From: Chloroflexota bacterium
GTDB lineage: Bacteria; Chloroflexota; Anaerolineae; Aggregatilineales; Phototrophicaceae
Reading direction: 5' to 3'
Length of the DNA stretch: 44,580 nt
Assembly: GCA_028873975.1 (NCBI GenBank)
Contig: JAPPMO010000091.1
Coordinates: 1 to 44,580, forward strand
Shown: one piece after another, positions 25,418-32,423 of the stretch
Numbering within the stretch: position 1 is the stretch's first letter
Layout: each line of letters starts with the position of its first letter
The notes under the pieces: model-generated
Databases searched by the model: none
What the model was told of the DNA's origin: nothing
What the model saw: only the letters and a program-made list of their open reading frames with translations
Program-made: the position numbers and the translations under genes

Positions 25418-25638
25418 TTAAGGAGGAGTTTGTCCAACAAGTCGTTGATGATTTCACTTATTGGTATGAAGTCAATTACCAGGGTACGGGTTTCGCAACT
25501 TTGGAGGATTCCGGCGGACCGAATCTAAGGTATCAAGATTTCAATGCGCAGGAACACTTGGACAGATTCTCCGAGTCTTATCTGGACTTCCAAAAATGTG
25601 GCAATGTTCCCGTGGATTTTTTCGTTAGCAATCGCTAA
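25414..25638 (+). pseudogene. Startless open frame, probable 3' gene remnant
   Basis: 74 codons open between a TGA in the tail of element 4 and TAA at 25638, reading EEFVQQVVDDFTYWYEVNY, then GGPNLRYQDFNAQEHLDRFS and NVPVDFFVSNR. The composition looks like genuine protein, but there is no in-frame ATG, GTG or TTG in the first 29 codons. AAGGAGGAG (25420-25428) sits at its left edge. It may be the 3' part of a gene whose start was replaced by element 4. No recognised family. Confidence 0.45.
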
Positions 25639-25667
25639 TTATCAATCAATAGTAAAGGAGCGACAAA

Positions 25668-27233
25668 ATGGCAACACAATGGACAGTCGAGATTGATTGG
25701 GAGCGCAACGGTAACTATACCGGCGACTACGACGATGTGACAGGCCGCACGATTCTCACACAGTGGTTTGTCGGCATGCGCCAGCCCTATCAATTGACAG
25801 CGGACAACTCGGTATTGCGTCTGGTCCTGCGCAATGACGACCGTCTGTTTTCCGCGGAATACGCTAGTTCGCCGCTTCAGGACAAGCTCGTGCCGCTGCG
25901 CCCGGTGCGGATTCAATCCGACGACGGCACAGACACGCGGACGCATTTCACCGGTTGGGTCGAAACCATCATCCCATCCGTCAATCAACATGGCGAGCGC
26001 ATCGCCACTGTGGTTGCTACTGGCGCCATGCAATTCCTGAAAACGACCGAGACCAAGATCGAGCTGCAAGAGAACCAGCGCAGCGACGACATCGTCGACG
26101 CGCTGATTCAGGAGGTCATTTTCCCTCCATCGCTCAGCGATGCCTGGGTGCTCGGCGACCCGGGCTACAGCGAACTTGGCCAGACGACATATTTGACCAA
26201 CCTGGGAACCTATAGCGACTTTGAAGAAGGCGTGCTGACGTTGCACACGGTCGGCGACAACTGGGTCCGCCAGGGCGGCTATTCCGACCAGGCCAAGGAT
26301 ACCTTCGATGTCTACCGCGGCATCCGCGACGTCACCGCCGCCGAGCGCGGCAAGTTTTTCTTCGACCGCGAGGGCAAGGCGGTCTTCTGGAATCGGCATC
26401 ATATCCTGGACAAGGACGATATCGACGCCACTCTCGACGATACCATGACCGACATGAAGTACACCTTCGCCAGCCTGGATCAGACCAAGAACGAGATCAT
26501 CGTCACCTGCCACCCGCGCACGATCGCCCCGACACCGACAACCTTGTGGGAGCTCAAGGACGCGTTCATCCGCGTGGCGCCGGGCGAAACGCGCGAGGTC
26601 TATGTCAAATACAAAGACGAAAAGGACAAACGGATCGGCGGCAAGGAGGTCACAGTAGAGGATATGGAATGTTCACAGGGCCATTGCTCGGTTGCGGTCG
26701 AGGCCAAAGCCAACGGCGCTAATCTGGTCTTCAAGAACGGGAGCGATAGCGCCGAAGCGGTGGTGGAAAAATGCGTGGTCAAGGGGCGCAAGGTCGTGGA
26801 CGAGGGCCAGATGGATGCCCGCGCCGTCGATCAGTTGAGCGTCACCTATTATGGCCGGCGCGCGATGAATATCAACCTGCCCTCGATTGATGACCTGGAT
26901 CAGGCGCAGTACATCGCCGACTTCGAGCGCAACCGGCGCAAGACGCCTTTCGGCTTGACGCAGACGATCACCATGCAAAGCCATGCCGAGTACGGCGGCG
27001 GGCGACACGAGGACCAACTGGCGCTGACGATCGGCAGTCTGGTTCGGCTGCAAGAAACGCAGTCCGATCACGAGGGGATCTATTTCATCATCGGCGAGGC
27101 GCACGAATTGGCGCGGGGCGGCAAGCACTGGACGACGACCTGGTATCTGGAGCCGCAGATCGAGACCTTGCCCTGGAGGATTGAAGATAGCAACCGCGGC
27201 AAGCTGGATGAGACCGCTTACCTGGCGTATTAG
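25668..27233 (+). CDS. Phage minor tail / hub-like protein
   Basis: 521 aa. The pattern WTVEIDWERNGNYTGDYDDV, then QLTADNSVLRLVLRNDDRLF, VRIQSDDGTDTRTHFTGWVE and ATGAMQFLKTTETKIELQEN is typical of distal-tail or baseplate-hub proteins: N-terminal hub beta domains (1-150), then an insertion and a C-terminal hub domain ending in WYLEPQIETLPW. A Cys-containing segment (about 325-375; MECSQGHCSV, EKCVV) is unusual. It would connect the tail tube to receptor-binding proteins. AAAGGAG lies upstream of the ATG. Element 5 follows the stop. Confidence 0.65.
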   Translation: MATQWTVEIDWERNGNYTGDYDDVTGRTILTQWFVGMRQPYQLTADNSVLRLVLRNDDRLFSAEYASSPLQDKLVPLRPVRIQSDDGTDTRTHFTGWVETIIPSVNQHGERIATVVATGAMQFLKTTETKIELQENQRSDDIVDALIQEVIFPPSLSDAWVLGDPGYSELGQTTYLTNLGTYSDFEEGVLTLHTVGDNWVRQGGYSDQAKDTFDVYRGIRDVTAAERGKFFFDREGKAVFWNRHHILDKDDIDATLDDTMTDMKYTFASLDQTKNEIIVTCHPRTIAPTPTTLWELKDAFIRVAPGETREVYVKYKDEKDKRIGGKEVTVEDMECSQGHCSVAVEAKANGANLVFKNGSDSAEAVVEKCVVKGRKVVDEGQMDARAVDQLSVTYYGRRAMNINLPSIDDLDQAQYIADFERNRRKTPFGLTQTITMQSHAEYGGGRHEDQLALTIGSLVRLQETQSDHEGIYFIIGEAHELARGGKHWTTTWYLEPQIETLPWRIEDSNRGKLDETAYLAY

Positions 27234-27236
27234 CGA

Positions 27237-27320
27237 TCGGTTCGGTGAGATGAGGCGGCTTGTGACAGGGCGAGCCTGATCTCACTGATTCGCAAATCAG
27301 TTTGATGTTTAGCGAGGATT
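27237..27320 (+). ncRNA. Putative pseudoknot RNA element, copy 5
   Basis: P1: TCGGTGAGAT (27242-27251) with 27279-27288 (ten pairs, one G-U), a G-G mismatch, then AGGC (27253-27256) with GCCT (27274-27277). Loop GGCTTGTGACAGGGCGA. Pseudoknot: TTGTGA (27260-27265) with TCGCAA (27290-27295), one G-U pair. Tail TTTGATGTTTAGCGAGGA. It lies between the hub-like gene and the lysis genes. Confidence 0.65.
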
Positions 27321-27390
27321 AGCATTCCGGGATTTGCAAGCTAGGCGGGGCGCGCATTTTATCGACCAATGCACATGAAACAGGACAACT

Positions 27391-27789
27391 GTGGATCTCA
27401 ACGATTTTCCGGATGAAGTCAAACTCCCGATTATAGCAGCGCTCGGCGGCAGCATTGTCGCTGTATTTAATCATTTTAGCGATGTGTTCAAGCGCAGTTC
27501 TCGCAAAGCCGACATCAGCGTCGACAAGATCGAAGCCGAGCATCAACTTGATGTTGGGCAGGCCGAGCTCATTCATCGCATGGTCGATCAGCACCTGCTG
27601 CAGGAGAACAGCGTCTTTCGCATCATGGAAGAGGAGGTGAGGGAAAACAAGAAGACAATTCGCAAACTGCTGGAAGAGCGCATCGCCATGAAAGCGGAGC
27701 TCGTCGCTCTGCGCAGCGAAAATCAGGCGCTCAAAGATCGTATTGCCGAACTTGAAAGACTCAATCACAAGGAGCAGGAAAATGGATAA
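27391..27789 (+). CDS. Small coiled-coil protein upstream of holin
   Basis: 132 aa with a GTG start; AGGA lies 5 nt upstream. The N-terminal hydrophobic stretch (LPIIAALGGSIVAVFNHF, about 11-28) may be a membrane anchor. Residues about 75-130 form a strong heptad coiled coil (EEEVRENKKTIRKLLEERIA; LRSENQALKDRIAELERLNH). Its place before a holin-like gene and an endolysin, with an 8-nt overlap onto the holin-like gene, suggests a role in lysis or tail assembly. I do not recognise a named family. Confidence 0.65.
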   Translation: MDLNDFPDEVKLPIIAALGGSIVAVFNHFSDVFKRSSRKADISVDKIEAEHQLDVGQAELIHRMVDQHLLQENSVFRIMEEEVRENKKTIRKLLEERIAMKAELVALRSENQALKDRIAELERLNHKEQENG

Positions 27790-28033
27790 GAGCAAAACAG
27801 TGCCGCGCAGACTTGTGCAATCACGGCGATTCTGGTCGGCGATCATCAGCATCATCACCTTGTTGATCGCCGCCACTCGACCGGAACTCGAAGAACATCT
27901 TAATGTGTTGGCGCCCACCATCACGACGATCTGCGTCACCCTGGTCGGCGGCTACATCATTGAAGATCGCGAGCTCGCCAAGAACGCCGCGTCGCCTGCG
28001 GACGAGGGAAGTGATGAATCTGAGGCCGCGTGA
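27782..28033 (+). CDS. Holin-like small membrane protein
   Basis: 83 aa. A basic N-terminus (MDKSKTVPRRLVQSRR), two hydrophobic segments (FWSAIISIITLLIAA; VLAPTITTICVTLVGGYII) and an acidic tail (SPADEGSDESEAA) match phage holin architecture. Size, position directly before the endolysin and the overlap with both neighbours (8 nt and 20 nt) support the call. Holins form membrane lesions that release or activate the lysin. The upstream in-frame ATG at 27743 is unlikely because the ATG at 27782 has AAGGAGCAGG before it. Confidence 0.7.
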   Translation: MDKSKTVPRRLVQSRRFWSAIISIITLLIAATRPELEEHLNVLAPTITTICVTLVGGYIIEDRELAKNAASPADEGSDESEAA

Positions 28034-29564
28034 GCAAGAACAACTCAAGCTGGCGCTGGCGCGGATTGCCGAACATAACGGAACGCTGATCAAATTCATT
28101 GAGGAGACGCTAAAGGGCATGCAAGCCGCCCAAGAAACCCTGGAGGCAATGAGACAGGGCAGTCTCATCGCCTCCTCGGTCATCGAAAAGATGACCGAGG
28201 GACAAACCGAGGGGCAAAACGTCCTGGGTGATAATTCGGCGGTCAAAGCCGGATCTGGCGGATCAAGCGAAGATAGCGCCGAAAGCGAAGCGGGGCAGCG
28301 GGCCAGCGTAATCTCGCCTATCGAGAGTTTCCTCGACTTCGCAATCGCCATCATCAGCGCCTGGCAAGGCAATAGCTGGGGGGTCATCAATCCCGACCCG
28401 CTGGAATACGGCCTGTTCGGCTTCAAGGGAGTGCGGCTCCAGCAGGTCCTGGATAACTATTTCGACCGGTCAAACGAAGCGCCTCCGAATCAGCCCCTAT
28501 CGCTGTCCTGGTATGCTGAAAAGGCGAACGATCGACACATGCGAGCCGCTCAAATGCAAATCGCGCGCGACTTCCTTCAGATTGTCATGAAGCTGTCAAT
28601 TGAACCCAGGGGCATTCGTTCTCCACTGGGCAAGCTCATGATTATGGATGCCGCGGTCGATCATGGCTTGACTCATGAAATCCTGAAACGCACCGAGGTC
28701 AATTTAGGGCTTGATGTCATCAAAGCCGATGGTCGATACATCAAACCTTTCCTCCCCGCGCTCTTCAATGACGAAGTTCTATACTTCCAGCACTTCGCGC
28801 TTGAGCGGATGAAAGAACATGAAGGGCAGCGGGCGGAACTGCCTGAGCAGGTTCAGGAACGTTTGCGAGAGCGCTACGAGTGGTTTGAAAAACTCGCTTT
28901 TGAGCGGGACATGACCTTTGAGAATCAAGCTGACGGCGTCATAGATCTGGGAGCCAGCAACATCAAGGCGCCTTTGCCCGAAGAGCTATTGCGTATCCGG
29001 GATGAGCCGCAAACGAAGCCTTCTGGACAGAAAGCCGGCGCCAGGCAGTTGCTCTATGGATCGCCCGTAGACCCGGCTGCCAGAGCCGTTTTGCCACGGG
29101 GTTGGTGTTCCGCGATCGACCACGGAGAAATCTACCAACATACCAAATTCAAAGGCCAGATGCACAGCGGTTTGGATATCAACCGCTGTGATGACGTCGA
29201 TGAAGGTTTGCCCGTCTATTCGGTTGCGGACGGGCTGATCGTCTTCGCCGGCATCGGCGCCGGCGCCTGGGGGAATCTGGTTGTCATCAGACATCCTGAC
29301 GGCATGTGGTCTCGCTATGGGCACTTGAAAAACATCGCGGCGAGTATTAGGAAAGGCGCAAACTGCAGCAGAGGCGCGCTTCTCGGTACAATCGGGCGGG
29401 GACACAAAGAACAGTTTAATGCCCATTTGCACTTTGACATGTGCAAGACCTCTCTATGGCAAGCTAATCCCTCCTGGTGGTCAGCCAGCAATCCCGCCGA
29501 AATCAAAAGGAATTACGTCGATCCGGTCGAATTCATTTCGGAGCGAGGCTGGTGGCTGCTCTGA
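28014..29564 (+). CDS. Two-domain endolysin (chitosanase/lysozyme-like plus M23 peptidase)
   Basis: 516 aa. A short N-terminal helical coiled coil (1-60) and a linker are followed by a lysozyme-superfamily domain related to GH46 chitosanase (about 100-300: PLEYGLFGFKGVRLQQVLDN, then SPLGKLMIMDAAVDHG). After a linker comes a C-terminal M23 metallopeptidase (about 365-510): HSGLD (His383, Asp387), MWSRYGHLKN and HLHFD (His471, His473). One enzyme could thus cut both glycan and peptide cross-links of peptidoglycan. No signal peptide, so export would depend on the holin. GAGGGAA precedes the ATG; a GTG directly before it is an alternative. Confidence 0.75.
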   Translation: MNLRPREQEQLKLALARIAEHNGTLIKFIEETLKGMQAAQETLEAMRQGSLIASSVIEKMTEGQTEGQNVLGDNSAVKAGSGGSSEDSAESEAGQRASVISPIESFLDFAIAIISAWQGNSWGVINPDPLEYGLFGFKGVRLQQVLDNYFDRSNEAPPNQPLSLSWYAEKANDRHMRAAQMQIARDFLQIVMKLSIEPRGIRSPLGKLMIMDAAVDHGLTHEILKRTEVNLGLDVIKADGRYIKPFLPALFNDEVLYFQHFALERMKEHEGQRAELPEQVQERLRERYEWFEKLAFERDMTFENQADGVIDLGASNIKAPLPEELLRIRDEPQTKPSGQKAGARQLLYGSPVDPAARAVLPRGWCSAIDHGEIYQHTKFKGQMHSGLDINRCDDVDEGLPVYSVADGLIVFAGIGAGAWGNLVVIRHPDGMWSRYGHLKNIAASIRKGANCSRGALLGTIGRGHKEQFNAHLHFDMCKTSLWQANPSWWSASNPAEIKRNYVDPVEFISERGWWLL

Positions 29565-29766
29565 CAAAGGTTCCGGCAGTGTGTCCATTTCGGTTGTAAC
29601 AAGGAACAACAAGCACCTGACAGCTTGGCCAGGGCGCCCCTTGGACTCCGTTGAAAAACTGTGTTCAGTGAGTGATGAATCGCCAATGCCTTCCGCCGGG
29701 CTGCTCAGGCTTGATCCAGCCCCAGCAATTCCAATTAAGTCATGCAGCAATTTCCTAAGTAATTGT

Positions 29767-30003
29767 AAGGCTTGTCCGCTACTGAAAACTGGACGGCTTC
29801 CCAGGTTTTACCCCATTCCCGGCCCTTCCCCAGTCAACTGGGGAAGGGCGCCTCTAGGGCGGGATGTGGAATATCAGGCGAATTGGCATTGCGAACGGCG
29901 CTATGCAAGGAGTTCGCACCCCTTCCCTAGCTTGCTGGGGCAAGGGGGTTGGGGGGATGGGGTAGAATACGGCAGTGGCTTGCGTCAGTAGCGGACAAGC
30001 CTT
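29767..30003. repeat. MITE-like element with 17-bp terminal inverted repeats, copy 1
   Basis: AAGGCTTGTCCGCTACT (29767-29783) is the exact inverse of 29987-30003. The interior holds strong hairpins, such as CCCTTCCCCAGT-CA-ACTGGGGAAGGG. A second copy is at 43212-43416. The segment 29565-29766 before it contains no gene that I can support. Confidence 0.75.
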
Positions 30004-30004
30004 G

Positions 30005-30098
30005 TAGGGACGACTCTGTGAGTCGCCCACCGTTTCGGTTAGGTTTTGCGGGCGGCCCGCCGCCGCGCGTAGACACTGCGGGTCGGTCGCCCCTACCG
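30005..30098. repeat. GTAGGG-CGAC dispersed repeat with inverted ends
   Basis: Begins GTAGGGACGACTC and ends GGTCGCCCCTAC (imperfect inverted ends). The inner hairpin is CGACT-CTGTG-AGTCG. CGCGTAGACACTG in its middle matches the element at 14703. The first 22 bp recur at 43418-43440. Nothing else is seen before the gene at 30265. Confidence 0.6.
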
Positions 30099-30264
30099 CC
30101 GACTATTATTTTGGAGTGCATTAGCATGACTTTGTTGGTTTTACTCCTGGTTATGCTGGATGAGGGACCCGCCGTATGAAATATGGTGGTGAATGAACCG
30201 CAAAAAGTGGTAAAGTTTGGCTTACGCTTTTGAGCGGGTGACTTAAAGAAGAGGGAGAAATCGA

Positions 30265-31128
30265 ATGGTACGAGCAGGATTATCCAGTTTTTCCTTGCAT
30301 TTGCCGGATGCCTTGGGAGATCCATGGTTCGAATTGGACGCTGGCGGCAAAAGCGTTTCCGGGTCCTGGCGCGGGACGCCGACCCTTGATCTGCTGGGCC
30401 TCCCGGCCGAAGTTGCCGCACACGGGCTCAACTGCGTCGATCTCTGCATTCAGCATATTCCCAACATCGCGCCCGGCTACCTGGCTGAATTGCGTTCCGC
30501 TTTCGAATCAGCAGGTGTGGAGCTGTATCAACTGCTGATTGATTTGGGCGAGGTCGGCAGCCCCGATCCCGATGAGCGCAGCGCGGGGATCGCGCTAACC
30601 AAACGCTGGATGGAGATCGCCGCCGAGCTGGGATCGACCGGCGTCCGTTACGTGCCGGGCGACAGCGCGCCCACGCCGGAAACGATTCGCAAGAGCGGCG
30701 AAGCTTTCCGGGAACTGTACGATTATTGCCTCGAATGCGGGCTGGAACCGGCTACGGAAAACTATAAGTTCTTCAATAACGAGGCGGAGGACCTTTTGGG
30801 CGTTCTCGACATCTCCGAGCGCGATTATGGACTGGTTGCCGATTTTGGCAATGCCAAAGGTCCCAACAAGTATGATACTTTGTCCAAGCTGATGCCGCGA
30901 GCCACCGCCATTCACCAATGGGTCCAGATTGACGATGACGGGGCCCTCAATGCCGATGAATCCAAGCGCTGCCTGAATATGGCGCGCGATAGCGGCTTTG
31001 ACGGACCTGTCATGCTCTTGGGCGGGCAGCCCTATCAGCAGTATCGGGACAGTCGCGAGATGTGGCAGGCGGTCGACGAACTGCGCGGCGAAGTGCGGTC
31101 CGTCTTCGGCGACGATCTCGAGGGCTGA
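30265..31128 (+). CDS. Sugar phosphate isomerase/epimerase-like TIM barrel protein
   Basis: 287 aa with the AP-endonuclease-2-like (xylose isomerase-like) barrel: RAGLSSFSLHLPDAL, NCVDLCIQHIPN, GVELYQLLIDLGEVG, LEPATENYKFF (Glu at a strand end) and YGLVADFGNA. These motifs supply metal-binding Glu/Asp residues. The likely role is isomerisation or epimerisation of a sugar or sugar acid; the substrate is unknown. GAGGGAGA lies 7 nt upstream of the ATG. Repeat copy C lies just downstream. Confidence 0.78.
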   Translation: MVRAGLSSFSLHLPDALGDPWFELDAGGKSVSGSWRGTPTLDLLGLPAEVAAHGLNCVDLCIQHIPNIAPGYLAELRSAFESAGVELYQLLIDLGEVGSPDPDERSAGIALTKRWMEIAAELGSTGVRYVPGDSAPTPETIRKSGEAFRELYDYCLECGLEPATENYKFFNNEAEDLLGVLDISERDYGLVADFGNAKGPNKYDTLSKLMPRATAIHQWVQIDDDGALNADESKRCLNMARDSGFDGPVMLLGGQPYQQYRDSREMWQAVDELRGEVRSVFGDDLEG

Positions 31129-31183
31129 GAATAGCAAAATGTCGGCAGCCCTTTACCTGACCGAGAACAAGAAAGCCGCGCAG

Positions 31184-31282
31184 CCGCTCGGCGCCTAACC
31201 GGCGAAAAGGCGCCAGGAATGTCGCGCTCAGGCAAAATCGCAAGCCTTCTCGTAGCATAAGCGCCCCAGCTTACATAAACAG
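31184..31282 (+). repeat. 99-bp dispersed repeat, copy C (intergenic)
   Basis: Same length (99 bp) and ends as copy A: CCGCTCGGCG, TAACCGGCGAAAAGG, CAGGAATGTC, CTTACATAAACAG. The central hairpin has decayed (CGTAGCATAAGCGCC), so this is probably an older copy. GGCGCC is repeated on both sides of CGGCGAAAA here. Confidence 0.8.
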
Positions 31283-31373
31283 GCCTGAGCCTGTGCTGCG
31301 CCTAGGTTGCGTATACCCAGCCCGTTATCTGCAAGCCGGTTGCGTCCTGTGGGCATAAATGATTGGAGAATCA

Positions 31374-32348
31374 ATGACAAGAAACGCGAGTGATATTAGC
31401 AAAGTCGCCTGTGTTGGCGGCGGAACGATTGGCTTCTCTTGGGCGGCGCTTTTCGCTCAACATGGCCTCCAGGTCAACATTTACGATATCACCCGGGATG
31501 CCCTGGATTGGACGATGCGGGAGATCCGCAGCGCCTATGCGACTCTCGTTGCAGCCGGGAGGATGAGCGAAGAAGAAGCGGCGGCCGCTCAGAGCCGGAT
31601 CGCGACCACAACTGACCTGGCCGAGGCTCTGAAAGATGTGGACTTTGTGCAAGAGTCCGGACCCGAGCGGTATCGGATCAAGCGGGAGATCTACCGGGAG
31701 CTGGACCGGCTAAGCCCTGCGGAGGTCGTACTCGCTTCCAGTACATCCGCCATGCTGATGACGGAAATCCAGAAAGCGACGACGCATCCCGAACGTTGCG
31801 TGGTGGCGCATCCTTATAATCCGCCGCACATCGTGCCTTCGGTGGAGATCGTGGGGGGCGAAATGACCTCGGCCGAGACTGTGGCGCTGACGCGGGACTT
31901 CATGGCGAGAATGGGCAGAGTACCGGTAGTGGCTCGCAAAGAATGCCGGGGCCATATTGTCAATCACATGCAGGCCGTGCTTTATCGAGAAGCTTTGTGG
32001 CTGGTGGGTAACGGGGTTGCTACCGTTGAGGAGATCGACCTGGCCTTCAGGACCGGTCCCGGTTTGCGCCTGGCGCTGATGGGACCCTTTGCCGTTGGCA
32101 TGTTGACCAGTCCTGGCGGCTTGCAGGATACCATGGTCGACCGTAAGCTTGATCACAGCTTGGAAGATGACATTCCCTCCCGCGTCGAGCGCGAGGCGCC
32201 GCCGCGCAGTCCGGAACTGGCGCGCGAATGGGCGAAAATCTGCGTCGAGCAAATGGAAGCGGAACTGGCGGGCGCGGATATGGAGCAAGTGAAAAAGTGG
32301 CGCGATGCCAAACTGCTGCAGATTCTCGATGTGATTGCCTCTGATTAG
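31374..32348 (+). CDS. 3-hydroxyacyl-CoA dehydrogenase-like NAD-dependent enzyme
   Basis: 324 aa. N-terminal Rossmann fold (KVACVGGGTIGFSWAALFAQ), the family segment VQESGPERYRIKREIYRELD, SSTSAMLMTEIQ, and VAHPYNPPHIVPSVEIVGG (catalytic His), followed by the helical C-terminal domain. This pattern fits the L-carnitine/L-gulonate 3-dehydrogenase branch rather than fatty-acid beta-oxidation enzymes. It oxidises a 3-hydroxy acid with NAD+. The ATG at 31374 has GGAG 5 nt upstream; 31359 would add five residues. It is 75 nt ahead of the monooxygenase, possibly the same transcript. Confidence 0.82.
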   Translation: MTRNASDISKVACVGGGTIGFSWAALFAQHGLQVNIYDITRDALDWTMREIRSAYATLVAAGRMSEEEAAAAQSRIATTTDLAEALKDVDFVQESGPERYRIKREIYRELDRLSPAEVVLASSTSAMLMTEIQKATTHPERCVVAHPYNPPHIVPSVEIVGGEMTSAETVALTRDFMARMGRVPVVARKECRGHIVNHMQAVLYREALWLVGNGVATVEEIDLAFRTGPGLRLALMGPFAVGMLTSPGGLQDTMVDRKLDHSLEDDIPSRVEREAPPRSPELAREWAKICVEQMEAELAGADMEQVKKWRDAKLLQILDVIASD

Positions 32349-32423
32349 ACTCATGCGCTAATGTTTCTGGGGCGACTTGATGAATTAAGCTTGAGCAATT
32401 TGTACTGTTGACGGGATGAAACT

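Noticed and set aside
25635..26513. Antisense open frame (292 codons) opposite the hub-like gene
   Set aside because: Shadow frame; the plus-strand protein has a clear tail-protein pattern and a ribosome-binding site.
18247..27320. Structured elements as integron attC sites
   Set aside because: Core sites of the RYYYAAC/GTTRRRY type are not conserved at the ends and no integrase is present, although the hairpin and gene-boundary position are reminiscent.
17952..29898. TTGCGAACGGCG at both 17952 and 29886, as possible att sites around the tail-like locus
   Set aside because: Only 12 identical bases, at unequal positions within repeat-rich DNA, and no integrase gene; probably chance.
29821..29960. 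Strong GC hairpins as rho-independent terminators after the endolysin
   Set aside because: They lack a following T tract and belong to the hairpin-rich repeat also present at 43.2 kb.
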